Source: Sphingomonadaceae bacterium (GTDB lineage Bacteria; Pseudomonadota; Alphaproteobacteria; Sphingomonadales; Sphingomonadaceae). Taken from it: a stretch of DNA of 49,691 nucleotides. Location: the NCBI GenBank assembly GCA_016000085.1, contig JAECRT010000013.1, forward strand, positions 1 to 49,691, given 5' to 3'. Position numbers and translations under genes: made by a program. How positions within the stretch are numbered: the first letter of the stretch is position 1; the number at the start of each line of letters is the position of its first letter. Positions 1 to 8,984 of the stretch are shown piece after piece. A model generated the notes under the pieces. The model had not been told where the DNA came from. It did no database searches and saw only the letters and a list, made by a program, of their open reading frames with translations.

Positions 1-1
1 T

Positions 2-1222
2 GGGCCGATCACCGTCGCGATAATGGCCGCCGGAACCGATACAGTCATCGCCGACATCGCCCGGCTGATGGACCAGGCCGCACAGGGCAAGTCGCGCTAT
101 GTCCGCCTTGCCGACCGGGCCGCGCGCTACTATGCGCCCTGCGTCCACCTGCTCGCCGCGCTTTCCTTTGCCGGATGGATGATCGCGGGCGCGGGCCTCC
201 ATCAATCCTTGCTGATCGCGGTCGCGGTGCTGCTCATCACCTGCCCCTGCGCGCTCGGGCTGGCCGTACCCGCCGCGCAGATCGTGGCGTGCGGCGCGCT
301 GATGCGACGCGGCGTGCTGGTCAAGGACGGGTCCGCGCTCGAACGGCTGGCGGAGGTCGATGAAGCGGTCTTCGACAAGACCGGCACGTTGACCATGGGC
401 CGCCCGGTGCCGCGCGACCTCGACCGGCTGGATGCGCAGGATCGCACGATCCTGCTCGCCCTTGCGCGCGGCAGCCGCCATCCGCTCAGCGTCGCGCTGC
501 GGCAGACGCTGGAGAGGGAGGGCGTCACCCCGGCCCTGCTCACCGACCTGCGCGAAATCGCAGGACAGGGCATGACCGCACGCCATGGCGCGCAACCCGT
601 AGCGCTGGGCCGCCCACGCAGCCTCATCACCCTGTTCGACCTTGCGACCGAATATCGGCGTGGGGAACAGCCGACGCTGCTGCGCTTCACCGACGCGCTG
701 CGGCCCGATGCCGCCGATACGCTGGCCGACCTGCGCGCCATGGGCTTGCGCACCCTGATCGCCAGCGGCGACCGGCCCGAAGCGCTCAGCGACATCGCCC
801 GCACGACCGGTTCGACGGCAATCGGCCATCTGCGCCCGCAGGACAAACTGGCCTTGCTTGATCGCCTCAAAGGATCGGGGCGGACAGTGCTGATGGTCGG
901 CGATGGCCTCAACGATGGCCCCGCGCTCGCCGCCGGCCATGCCAGCATGGCCCCGGCCTCCGCCAGCGACGCCAGCCAACTGGCGGCCGACGCCGTGTTC
1001 CTGGGCGACCAGCTGGCGCCCGTGGCCATCACCGTGCGCGCCGCGCGGCGGACGGTGCGCGTGGTGAAACAGAATTTTGCGCTGGCGATCGGCTATAACA
1101 TCTTCGCCGTCCCGCTCGCCATCGCCGGGCATGTCACCCCACTCGTCGCCGCCATCGCCATGTCGACCAGTTCATTGATCGTGGTCGCCAACGCCCTGCG
1201 CCTGAAAAGCGCCGCGCAATGA
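2..1222 (+). CDS. fixI: Cation-translocating P-type ATPase, FixI/CcoI type (5' partial)
   Basis: Copper-exporting P1B-type ATPase of the inner membrane. The FixI/CcoI subgroup supplies copper for maturation of cbb3-type cytochrome oxidase. The reading frame is open from the window edge, so the N-terminal metal-binding domain and first helices are missing. Visible in order: the transmembrane CPC motif (ITCPCALGLAVPAA), the phosphorylation motif DKTGTLT, the hinge motif MVGDGLNDGPAL, and the C-terminal helix pair. The stop overlaps the start of ccoS (ATGA), which is the usual fixI-ccoS arrangement. The ccoNOPQ/GH genes are therefore expected just upstream, outside the window. Assignment to FixI rather than a general CopA pump rests mainly on the ccoS neighbour. 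Confidence 0.93.
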   Translation, partial: GPITVAIMAAGTDTVIADIARLMDQAAQGKSRYVRLADRAARYYAPCVHLLAALSFAGWMIAGAGLHQSLLIAVAVLLITCPCALGLAVPAAQIVACGALMRRGVLVKDGSALERLAEVDEAVFDKTGTLTMGRPVPRDLDRLDAQDRTILLALARGSRHPLSVALRQTLEREGVTPALLTDLREIAGQGMTARHGAQPVALGRPRSLITLFDLATEYRRGEQPTLLRFTDALRPDAADTLADLRAMGLRTLIASGDRPEALSDIARTTGSTAIGHLRPQDKLALLDRLKGSGRTVLMVGDGLNDGPALAAGHASMAPASASDASQLAADAVFLGDQLAPVAITVRAARRTVRVVKQNFALAIGYNIFAVPLAIAGHVTPLVAAIAMSTSSLIVVANALRLKSAAQ

Positions 1223-1359
1223 CCGGCCTTTCCATCCTGATCCCGATCGCGCTGCTGCTGGGGCTGCTGGGTCTTGCCGCCTTCTTCTGGGCATTGGGCA
1301 GCGGCCAGTTCGACGATAGTGAGGGCGCTGCCGTCCGCATCCTCATGGACGACGACTAA
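1219..1359 (+). CDS. ccoS: cbb3-type cytochrome oxidase assembly protein CcoS
   Basis: A 46-residue single-span membrane protein needed to insert cofactors into the cbb3 oxidase. One N-terminal helix (SILIPIALLLGLLGLAAFFW) is followed by the family signature GQFDDSEGAAVRIL and an acidic tail MDDD, which matches CcoS/FixS closely. Its ATG overlaps the fixI stop by four bases, so the two are translationally coupled. It ends at 1359, directly against the stop codon of the opposite-strand CHAT gene, with no spacer for separate terminators. Confidence 0.95.
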   Translation: MTGLSILIPIALLLGLLGLAAFFWALGSGQFDDSEGAAVRILMDDD

Positions 1360-4305
1360 TCAGCGCCCCACCAGAATGAACGGCGCCCAGATATAGGGCT
1401 GGGCAGCGTCGGGTCGGTTCGATCGCATCAGCTTGAGCATCGCCCGTTGCAACGCCACCGCGCGCGGCAGCCCTCTGGCGGCCCCCTTCACCGTCTCCAG
1501 CGTGACGAAGGCGCTGGCGTCATCACGCACCGGCCAGTGCGACACCAGCAGCGCGCCCGCCCCCGCATAACGGAACGCCTGCGCCAGACCGGAATAAGCC
1601 GGCGCTTGCGCATTCTCGCCCGCCGCCGTGTTACAGGCCGACAGGATCACCCAGTCCGCACCGATCCGCATTCCGGCGACTTCCGATGCGGTCAACAACC
1701 CATCGTCAGACGCGCCCGGCTGCGGCGGCGACAGCACCAGCGCCGGTTCGGTCACACCCTCCATCTGCCCGCTGACCAGGCCATGGGTCGCAAACAGGAT
1801 CACCGAATAGGGGGTCAGGTCGCTGGTCCGCAGCATCGCCTCGCTGGCGTCTCTGCCGATCATCAGCCGCGCCGCGCCCTTCCCGAACCGATCCGCAACC
1901 GCTTCCAGCTCCCTGTCCGAATCCGGTAAAAGCGGCAGTTGCGACAATGTCTGCGCGTCCGCCGATCCCCCGCGAAAATAGCGATTGGCCGTCAGGAGCG
2001 CCTGGGACGGCGCGACATCGGCTGTTGCCGCCGTCGGAAAGGGCAAAGGCGCGCCCACCCCCAGAAAGCGGGTCGGCGCGGCCGCCATGCGCACGGGCGG
2101 GCGCGGCGCTTCCATGGCGAAGGACGGCTGCACTTCGATCGCGAAACGGTGGATCAGCCAGGGCGTCGCCCCGTGGTTCGCCGCGATCGGCCGCTGCGGC
2201 AGCATGGCGAAGGGCAGCGACGCGAACGCCCCGGTCGGCACGATGCGCAACGTCTGCGCCTTGCCCAGTTGCGCCAATATGCCCGGCGTGAATAGCTGAG
2301 CGTAGAGGTCATCGGCGGCGGCCCGGTCGAAACCTGCGGGCGTCATCGACCCGCGCAACCGGTCGACCAGCGCCACCAACCCGGCCCGGTCCATCCGCGC
2401 CCGCTCGATGCGCGCCCCGTCCGCGCCCACCGCCAGCAGATATACGCCGTCGAAAGCGGGCATCACCGCCAGCAGCGCCTCGTCCGGCGCCAATGCGGCG
2501 CGCAGCTTGGACAGGTCTGGCCGCTCGCCGCCCTGCACCTCGACCCAGCGCGGATAGTCGCGTGCAATGCCCATGCGCTCGGCCGCGACCTGGTCCGCAA
2601 GGGTCGCCCGCGCCGCACGGGCCACGGGCACGCCTCTGTCGGCGGCCAGCGCCTTGAGCAAAGCGCTATCGGCGGCGTCCAGCGCCTTGATTCCGTCCTG
2701 CAATCCGCGCACCCGCGCGGCCAGCACGGGATCGGCCACCATCCGCTGCGCGACCAGACGATTGGCCTGTGCAATGCGCGATCCTGCCAGCATCGCCATC
2801 GCATCCAGCGCCAGCGGCGCATCCTGCGTGCGCGCCGCCACGCTCAGCACCGTGTCGAGCGCGGCGCGGTGATCGTCGGTCAGTTCGCCATCGCTGCTCA
2901 GGCTGCCGCCATCGCGCAGCACGCCCGCCAGTCGCGCCGCCGCTTCGCCAAGGCCCGTTGCGCCCTCCGCGCCATCCTGCGCCCATGCCGACAGCATCGC
3001 GGCGCGCGCCAGCGGAAAGGCAGGCGCATTATCCAACTGGCGCGTCTCGGCGACAAAAGCCCTCGCGGCCCCCCGCGCGTCGTCCGCCCGCCCTGCGTCG
3101 ATCAGCGCAGGGATCAGGAAGGGGTAAACATGCTGGCCGATATCGCGGTCCTTGTCCGACCCCGCCCGCACCCGCGCCAGCGCGGCGCCCAATCGTTCGA
3201 TCCCCTCAGTCCTGTGCCCCTCCGCCAGCGCCGCCTGTCCGGCAAAGGCCAGCGCGCGGGCTGATTGCGGGCTGTCATTCCCTTCGATCTGGCGAAACCC
3301 CTGCTCCGCCTCCATGAACAGCGCATCGGCATCGGCATAGCGCTCAAGCGGCAGCAGCACCGTCCCCAGATTTTGCAGCGCGAAATGGAAATAGAGGCTT
3401 TTCGTGCCCACCGTCTCGCGCTTGATCGCGATGGCGCGCTGGAGATAGTCCAGGCTCTCGGCCCGCCGTCCGGTCCGCGACAGCAGCAGCCCCAGCGCTT
3501 CGAGCGCCCGGGCGTAGCTGGGATGCCTGCGGTCGACATGGTCGGTCGCCACATCCACCGCCAGCCGCGCATAATGTTCCGCTTCGTCGTCCCGGTCGGC
3601 GCGGGACAGCATCTGGGCATAGGTATAATAGGAACCGATGGCGTCGGCATGGTTGGGGCCGACCGCCGCCACCCGCGCCTCCATGCTGGCGCGCTGCGCT
3701 TCCACCGCTTCGGCATTGCGGCCCAGCCGGGTCAGCGCCTGCGCATGGGCAAAGGCGATGTTGGACCGCAGCATATGCGTCGAATCGTCCAGCGCCTTGG
3801 GATCGGTGCGGGCGATATAGCCGTCCATATAGGCGCTCGCCTGCGCCAGCGTCTCCGCCCCGCCCGCCACATCGCCCAGCGCCGCCTGCACATAGCCCTT
3901 GACCGACAGCCCCTGCATCCAGCCGATCGGATAGGCGTCGCGGAACGGCGCAATCAGCGCCAGCCCCTTATTGGCATGGTCAAGCGCTTGCGGGTTGCGC
4001 CCGTCGATCTGGTCCATCGACGCCAGATTGACCAGCGCCACCCCGGCGAGGGGATGGCGGTGGCCGCCCACCTTCACCGTCAACGCGACGTCGTGCAGCC
4101 GCGCCCATGCATCGCGTGTCTTTTGCGACATGGACAGGGCGTAATCGTCGCTTTCGAACAGGGCGAGCGCCTGCTTTTCCAACAGACGCAGATGGGCATG
4201 ACGGGAATCGCTGACGGAAAAGCCGCTCGGCACGCCATCGGCGGCCTGCACAGATGGCGCGACCAGGGCCAACATCATGGCCGCAGCGCGCGAGGAAAGC
4301 TTCAC
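1360..4305 (-). CDS. Exported TPR-CHAT domain protein
   Basis: A 981-residue protein with a signal peptide (hydrophobic stretch MMLALVAPSVQA then ADG), so probably periplasmic or outer-membrane associated. Helical tetratricopeptide-like repeats occupy roughly residues 60-400, clearest at 215-375. A CHAT domain (caspase-HetF-associated with TPRs) fills about 690-981. The caspase-type dyad is visible as His841 in FATHGLVSG and Cys891 in ILSACNTAAG. Start: a GTG at 4305 preceded by a strong GGAGGT eight bases upstream. CHAT domains are caspase-fold cysteine peptidases, often paired with TPR substrate-recognition modules. The substrate here is unknown. It lies 73 bp after cysS on the same strand but probably has its own role. 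Confidence 0.88.
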   Translation of the reverse strand: MKLSSRAAAMMLALVAPSVQAADGVPSGFSVSDSRHAHLRLLEKQALALFESDDYALSMSQKTRDAWARLHDVALTVKVGGHRHPLAGVALVNLASMDQIDGRNPQALDHANKGLALIAPFRDAYPIGWMQGLSVKGYVQAALGDVAGGAETLAQASAYMDGYIARTDPKALDDSTHMLRSNIAFAHAQALTRLGRNAEAVEAQRASMEARVAAVGPNHADAIGSYYTYAQMLSRADRDDEAEHYARLAVDVATDHVDRRHPSYARALEALGLLLSRTGRRAESLDYLQRAIAIKRETVGTKSLYFHFALQNLGTVLLPLERYADADALFMEAEQGFRQIEGNDSPQSARALAFAGQAALAEGHRTEGIERLGAALARVRAGSDKDRDIGQHVYPFLIPALIDAGRADDARGAARAFVAETRQLDNAPAFPLARAAMLSAWAQDGAEGATGLGEAAARLAGVLRDGGSLSSDGELTDDHRAALDTVLSVAARTQDAPLALDAMAMLAGSRIAQANRLVAQRMVADPVLAARVRGLQDGIKALDAADSALLKALAADRGVPVARAARATLADQVAAERMGIARDYPRWVEVQGGERPDLSKLRAALAPDEALLAVMPAFDGVYLLAVGADGARIERARMDRAGLVALVDRLRGSMTPAGFDRAAADDLYAQLFTPGILAQLGKAQTLRIVPTGAFASLPFAMLPQRPIAANHGATPWLIHRFAIEVQPSFAMEAPRPPVRMAAAPTRFLGVGAPLPFPTAATADVAPSQALLTANRYFRGGSADAQTLSQLPLLPDSDRELEAVADRFGKGAARLMIGRDASEAMLRTSDLTPYSVILFATHGLVSGQMEGVTEPALVLSPPQPGASDDGLLTASEVAGMRIGADWVILSACNTAAGENAQAPAYSGLAQAFRYAGAGALLVSHWPVRDDASAFVTLETVKGAARGLPRAVALQRAMLKLMRSNRPDAAQPYIWAPFILVGR

Positions 4306-4378
4306 GAAAGCACCTCCGCTACCCTGACTCGACCCACGGCTGTCTTGGGTCGGGCGCGGCCCGCCGTCAAGACAGCCA

Positions 4379-5896
4379 TCAGGCCAGCGTCAACCGCCAG
4401 TCCCACCGCAACGGGTCGCCGTCCATCACCTCAACCCCGCGCGCAATCAGCGCATCCCGTATCGCGTCGGACAGGGCGAAATCCTTGTCCGCGCGCGCCG
4501 CGGTGCGACGGTCGAGTTCCGCTTCGATCTCGTCGGCCGTGATCTGCGCATCCTTGGGCCGCAACCGCAGGTCCGCGCGCGTCAGCGTCAGCAGATTAAG
4601 GCCCAGCGCGGTATCGAACGCGGCCAGCAGGCACAGCCGTTCATCGACCGGCACCTTCTTCATCGCCACCACTTCCTCCAGCAACGGCAGAGCGCGCGGC
4701 GTCATCAGGTCGTCGGCCATGGCCGCGTCGAACTGCTCCAACAGCGGCGTGAGCTTGGGGTGCAGATTAGCGCGCAGATAGTCGATCCGGGGCGACTGCC
4801 ACGTCACGCCTTCCGCCCGCGTCTTGAGATTGTCGATTCCCATCACCAGCCGCTTGAGCCGCGTCAGCGTTGCCGCCACGCCCTCCGCGCTGAACTCCAG
4901 TTCGGACCGATAATGCGCGCCAAGGCACAGCAAGCGATAGGCCAGCGGATGCACCCCCGCATCGATCAGCGAGAACAGCGTGGTGAAGCTGCCCTTCGAC
5001 TTGCTCATCTTGCCGCTACGGTCGACCAGGAAATTATTGTGCATCCACCAACGCGCGCCGGTGAACCCCGCTTCCGCCGCGCCGACGTCTGAACCGCAGC
5101 AGGCATGGAACGCCTGATTCTGCGCAATTTCATTGGGATGGTGGATTTCGCGATGATCGATGCCGCCGGTGTGGATGTCGAACGGATGGCCCAGCCGCGC
5201 CTGGCTCATCACCGAACATTCCAGATGCCATCCCGGCGCGCCCTTCCCCCAGGGCGAATCCCATTCCATCTGCCGCTGTTCGTCCGGCGGCGACTTGCGC
5301 CAGATCGCGAAATCGGACGCATTGCGCTTGCCCGCCACCGGGTCGATCCGCGCATGGGCTGCGTCATCGCGCCCGCCCGCCAGCGCGCCATAATCGGGCA
5401 CCGAAGCACTGTCGAAATACAGGCCGCTCTCCAGCTCATAGCAATGATCCGGCGCGATCTTCTCTGCAAAGGCGATCATCTGCGGCACATAGTCGGTCGC
5501 GACCGTCCATTCGCTGGGCGCAATGATGTTGAGGTCGGCGATATTCTGCTTGAACGCGGTCGTATAATGGGCCGCGATGTCCCAGATGCTCTTGGCGCTG
5601 GCTCGCGCCGCCGCTTCCATCTTGTCGTCGCCCGCGTCCGCGTCGCTGGTCAGGTGGCCGACATCGGTGATGTTGATGACATGGGTGACCGCCAACGCTT
5701 TCCACAACAGCGTCCGCCGCAGCGTGTCGGTAAACACATAGGCGCGCAGGTTGCCGAGATGGGCGTAATTATAGACGGTCGGCCCGCAACTATAGATGCG
5801 CGCATGGCCCGGCTCGATCGGCACGAACGGCTCGATCGTGCGGGTCAGGCTGTTGAACAGGCGCAGCGGGGCGGCAATATGCTGGTCGTCGGACAT
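4379..5896 (-). CDS. cysS: Cysteinyl-tRNA synthetase
   Basis: Class I synthetase that charges tRNA-Cys in the cytoplasm. Seen in the sequence: the HIGH-like motif in YNYAHLGNLRAYVF, the zinc ligand in YSCGPTVY with later Cys/His ligands (LECSVMSQ, GIDHREIHHPNE), the KMSKSKGS loop, and the DALR-type C-terminal helical region. With the ATG at 5896 (MSDDQHI) the protein is 505 residues, normal for the family. ATG 5908 and TTG 5932 are in-frame alternatives; none has a clear ribosome binding site. The histidine kinase gene ends 50 bp upstream on the same strand, so cysS may be read from that transcript. Confidence 0.97.
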   Translation of the reverse strand: MSDDQHIAAPLRLFNSLTRTIEPFVPIEPGHARIYSCGPTVYNYAHLGNLRAYVFTDTLRRTLLWKALAVTHVINITDVGHLTSDADAGDDKMEAAARASAKSIWDIAAHYTTAFKQNIADLNIIAPSEWTVATDYVPQMIAFAEKIAPDHCYELESGLYFDSASVPDYGALAGGRDDAAHARIDPVAGKRNASDFAIWRKSPPDEQRQMEWDSPWGKGAPGWHLECSVMSQARLGHPFDIHTGGIDHREIHHPNEIAQNQAFHACCGSDVGAAEAGFTGARWWMHNNFLVDRSGKMSKSKGSFTTLFSLIDAGVHPLAYRLLCLGAHYRSELEFSAEGVAATLTRLKRLVMGIDNLKTRAEGVTWQSPRIDYLRANLHPKLTPLLEQFDAAMADDLMTPRALPLLEEVVAMKKVPVDERLCLLAAFDTALGLNLLTLTRADLRLRPKDAQITADEIEAELDRRTAARADKDFALSDAIRDALIARGVEVMDGDPLRWDWRLTLA

Positions 5897-5946
5897 GGCC
5901 GCAGCCATGCGGCGGTTTGCGCCGGGCGTCAACGCCCCCCACGGCT

Positions 5947-7302
5947 TCAGGCCGGCAGGACGAGGCTGGCCTCCAGCCCGCCCTCCGGCCGGTTGGCCAG
6001 CCTGAGCGAGCCGCCATGTTCCGCCATGATCGCCCGCACCAGCGCCAGCCCCAGCCCCGCGCCGCCCGTCTCGCGGTTGCGCGATCCCTCCAGCCGGGTG
6101 AACGGCTCCAGCATCTCGTCCATCCGGTCCTCGGCGATGCCCGGACCATCGTCGGCCACCGACAGGCGGATCATCCCATCCTTCTGTTCCACCGATACAT
6201 GGGCGCGTTCGCCATAGACGATGGCATTTTCAATCAGGTTGCGCAGCGCCCGGCGGATCTGCTGCGGCCGCACGAAGGCGACGGCGCGATCGCAATCCGC
6301 CATCTCCACCGGCGATCCCAGTTCGATGAAATCCTCCACCACCGCGTCGGCCAGCGATGTCAGGTCGACCTTCTGCGCCGCCTGCGTGCTGCGCCCGGCA
6401 CGCGCGAGCGAGAGAATATCCTCCAGCATCCGGTTCATCTCTTCGATAGTCTGCGACATCCGGGCGCGCTCGCCCTCATCCTCGACCGATTCGGCGCGCA
6501 GCCGCAGCGACGCGAGCGGCGTGCGCAGGTCATGGCCGATCGCGCCCAGCATCCGGTCCTTCTCGTCCAGCATGGCGATGATCCGCGATCGCATCGCGTT
6601 GAACGCCATGGTCAATTCGCGCACGTCGCCCGGCCCACGCTCGTCCACCGCGTCGGCCAGTCCCGTACGCGCAAATTGCTGGGCGGACCCTGTCAGTTGC
6701 TTGAGCGGCCTTGCCAGCCGCCGCCCGACCCACAGCAACGGCGCAAGCACGATGACGTACAGGATCAGCGTCTGCCCGATCAGCCAGCCGTCATAGCGTG
6801 GCGCTCGGTCGCCGCTGCGCGCCTGCGTCACCACCCATTTGCCCGGTTCATATTCCGCCGCCAGCGTCAGCCGGGAAACGCGATGGTCATGGGGGCGCTC
6901 ACCATTGGCGCGGATGCGCATCCGTTCCCAGCGGCGCATGGGCATGACGGCATCATCCTGCACCACCCGCACGTTCAGGATGCGCAGGCCGATATCGTCG
7001 AACATCGCGGCGGCGCGTTTTTCGATGTCAGGCCGCGCCTGTCCGTCGATCGTCGGCCGCCCCTGCACGAAGCGCGCGCGCATCCGATCCGGGCCGGGCC
7101 GGTCGGGCCGGTTGTCGAGCGCATCAACGACGCGATAGACGACAGGCGCAGTCTGGCCGGTCAGTTCCAGACGGGTCCGTTCGCGATACAGCAGCGCGAA
7201 ATTGATCGCCTGCGCCACGAACAGCGCCAACGCGACCAGCAGGATGATCTGCCCGACCAGACTTTGCGGCCACAGGCGCAACCGCTTCCACGCCTGCGCC
7301 AT
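5947..7302 (-). CDS. Two-component sensor histidine kinase
   Basis: Inner-membrane EnvZ-like histidine kinase of 451 residues. The first helix is near residues 15-40 (IILLVALALFVAQAI). A periplasmic sensor region of about 130 residues with many Arg and Asp follows. The second helix is GQTLILYVIVLAPLLWVG, then HAMP. The HisKA domain carries the phospho-acceptor His257 in AIGHDLRTPLASL. The catalytic domain shows the N box (LIENAIVYGE), G1 (DDGPGIAED) and G2 (GGAGLGLALV). The ATG at 7302 overlaps the regulator's TGA by one base (TGATG), so kinase and regulator are coupled. The input signal is unknown; an EF-hand gene upstream makes divalent cations a candidate. Confidence 0.94.
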   Translation of the reverse strand: MAQAWKRLRLWPQSLVGQIILLVALALFVAQAINFALLYRERTRLELTGQTAPVVYRVVDALDNRPDRPGPDRMRARFVQGRPTIDGQARPDIEKRAAAMFDDIGLRILNVRVVQDDAVMPMRRWERMRIRANGERPHDHRVSRLTLAAEYEPGKWVVTQARSGDRAPRYDGWLIGQTLILYVIVLAPLLWVGRRLARPLKQLTGSAQQFARTGLADAVDERGPGDVRELTMAFNAMRSRIIAMLDEKDRMLGAIGHDLRTPLASLRLRAESVEDEGERARMSQTIEEMNRMLEDILSLARAGRSTQAAQKVDLTSLADAVVEDFIELGSPVEMADCDRAVAFVRPQQIRRALRNLIENAIVYGERAHVSVEQKDGMIRLSVADDGPGIAEDRMDEMLEPFTRLEGSRNRETGGAGLGLALVRAIMAEHGGSLRLANRPEGGLEASLVLPA

Positions 7303-8021
7303 CACAATTTGCGAACGTCGGAGGACAGGGCATAGCCCCCGCCCCAGACCGTCTTGATGAGCGTGGGATTCTTGGGGTCCGGCTCGATCTTCTTGCGCAA
7401 CCGGCTGATCTGGTTGTCGATCGCCCGGTCGAACGCATTGGCCTCGCGCCCCTGCGTGATGTCGAGCAACTGGTCGCGGCTCAGCACCTGATTGGGTCGC
7501 GTGGCAAAGGCCAGCATCAGATTATATTCGGCGGTCGACAGCGGCAGCGACACGCCCTCGGCATCAACCAGCATACGTTCCTGCGTCTTGAGCATCCACC
7601 CGGCAAAGGCATAGGTCGCTCCATCCGGCGCGGTGACGCGCTGGCCGCCGGTGGCGACGCGGCGAAAGATCACCTTGATCCGGGCGACCAGTTCGCGCGG
7701 CGAAAAGGGCTTGAGCACATAATCGTCCGCGCCCATTTCCAGGCCCACGATCCGGTCCGTCTCTTCCGTTCGGGCGGTCAGCAGGATGACCGGGATTTCG
7801 CTCGTCTCGCGAATATGGCGACACAGCGACAACCCGTCTTCACCCGGCATCATGATGTCCAATATCACCATGTCGATCGCGTTGGCCGCCAACCGCAGCC
7901 GGGCCTCCGCCGCGCTTTCGACCGCAGTGATGCGAAAACCGTTACGGCCCAGATATTGGGCCAGCGGTTCGCGGATGGAACGCTCGTCGTCGACGAGCAG
8001 CAAATGGGGGCGATCGGTCAT
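7302..8021 (-). CDS. OmpR/PhoB-family response regulator
   Basis: A 239-residue DNA-binding response regulator, cognate partner of the overlapping kinase. Receiver domain at 1-120: acidic pocket VDDE, phospho-acceptor Asp55 in ILDIMMPGEDG, switch Thr in LLTART, and Lys in LKPFSP. The C-terminal winged helix (about 135-235) shows the OmpR-type pattern LSTAEYNLMLAF and the recognition region DRAIDNQISRLRKKIE. The ATG start is at 8021. The EF-hand gene ends 93 bp upstream on the same strand, with a hairpin between the two. Confidence 0.95.
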   Translation of the reverse strand: MTDRPHLLLVDDERSIREPLAQYLGRNGFRITAVESAAEARLRLAANAIDMVILDIMMPGEDGLSLCRHIRETSEIPVILLTARTEETDRIVGLEMGADDYVLKPFSPRELVARIKVIFRRVATGGQRVTAPDGATYAFAGWMLKTQERMLVDAEGVSLPLSTAEYNLMLAFATRPNQVLSRDQLLDITQGREANAFDRAIDNQISRLRKKIEPDPKNPTLIKTVWGGGYALSSDVRKL

Positions 8022-8055
8022 GCAAGCCTGTCTGTCATGGCGGGTTACAGGTTGG

Positions 8056-8086
8056 AAGGGCGAAGGCGCGAAATGCCTTCGCCCTT
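8056..8086 (-). terminator. Hairpin between EF-hand gene and response regulator
   Basis: A perfect 12-bp stem (8056-8067 with 8075-8086, arms GCCTTCGCCCTT / AAGGGCGAAGGC) with a 7-base loop, lying just after the EF-hand stop on the minus strand. There is no real U-tract, so it may be a weak terminator or an mRNA-stabilising hairpin that lowers two-component expression relative to the EF-hand gene. Confidence 0.5.
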
Positions 8087-8114
8087 TCCGTTCAAGCGGT
8101 CGGCAACCGCTCGC

Positions 8115-8798
8115 TTACTTGTCGGTTTGCGGCGGCGCGGCTGGACCCTTGCGATCCTGCCATGCGCCACGCATCGCCTGGCGCGCGGCCTTCATCTCGT
8201 CGGCGGTGACGCTGCCGTCCTTGTTGGTGTCGGCCTTGTCGAACATCGCGATCGGGCCAGCCATGAACTCCGCCTTGGTCAACGTACCGTTCTTGTCGGC
8301 ATCGCGACCGCCACGGCCACCCATCATCATGCCCTTGCCATGGCCGCCATGATGACGCCCGCCCCAGCCACGGCCTTCGTCGCCCTTGCCGGCCCCGTCG
8401 CGCGCACCATCGCGCCCCTCGGCCCGCCGCTCGAACCGCGCCTGTTGCGCGGCGGCAAATTCCGCCTTGCTGATCTGGCCGTTCTTGTCGGCGTCGAGCG
8501 CGGTGAAGCGCGCGTCCAGCCGTTGCTGGCGCATCGCGTCGCGATCCTTCTGGGTGATCTGGCCGTCATGATCGACGTCCATCTTGGCAAAGCGGGCTTC
8601 CAGCGCCGCGGTCAGTTCCGCGTTGCTGATCTTGCCATCCTTGTTGGTGTCGGCCTGCGCCATCATCGCGCCGCCGCGTCCGCCGCGCGCGCCATGGTCG
8701 CCGCCGGGCCCCGGCTGGGCAAAGGCGAGGTGGGCGCCGGCCAGGCCGCCCACGAACAGCGTGCCGACCGCTACGGTGGTCATGAATTTGCGGATCAT
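8115..8798 (-). CDS. Exported EF-hand calcium-binding protein
   Basis: A 227-residue protein with a signal peptide (VAVGTLFVGGLAGAHLAFAQ) and five EF-hand loops of 12 residues: DTNKDGKISNAE, DVDHDGQITQKD, DADKNGQISKAE, DADKNGTLTKAE and DTNKDGSVTADE. Four end in the Glu that completes calcium coordination; the second ends in Asp. A Gly/His/Arg-rich linker (WGGRHHGGHGKG) separates loops three and four. Likely a periplasmic calcium buffer or sensor. The ATG is preceded by GAGGAA. It sits directly upstream of a two-component system on the same strand, which suggests, but does not prove, a shared calcium- or cation-related role. Confidence 0.93.
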   Translation of the reverse strand: MIRKFMTTVAVGTLFVGGLAGAHLAFAQPGPGGDHGARGGRGGAMMAQADTNKDGKISNAELTAALEARFAKMDVDHDGQITQKDRDAMRQQRLDARFTALDADKNGQISKAEFAAAQQARFERRAEGRDGARDGAGKGDEGRGWGGRHHGGHGKGMMMGGRGGRDADKNGTLTKAEFMAGPIAMFDKADTNKDGSVTADEMKAARQAMRGAWQDRKGPAAPPQTDK

Positions 8799-8936
8799 TT
8801 CAGTGTTCCTCGATAATGTCTGTCGCGAACGGCAATCCGCCGTCCTTGAAGACGCTTATCGACAGAACATGTCCCGCAACTTTGTCATGTCACCCGATAA
8901 AATGTCGCAATTTGTATCGGGCGCGTTTTAGCAGAA

Positions 8937-8967
8937 CCGCACCGGCGCGCACCTCCATCCGGTGCGG
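8937..8967 (-). terminator. Putative argG terminator hairpin
   Basis: A 9-bp perfect inverted repeat (CCGCACCGG at 8937-8945, CCGGTGCGG at 8959-8967) immediately downstream of argG on the minus strand. It is followed by TTCTGC rather than a full U-run, so termination is plausible but weak. Confidence 0.4.
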
Positions 8968-8984
8968 GCCGGTGCCGCAGATTG

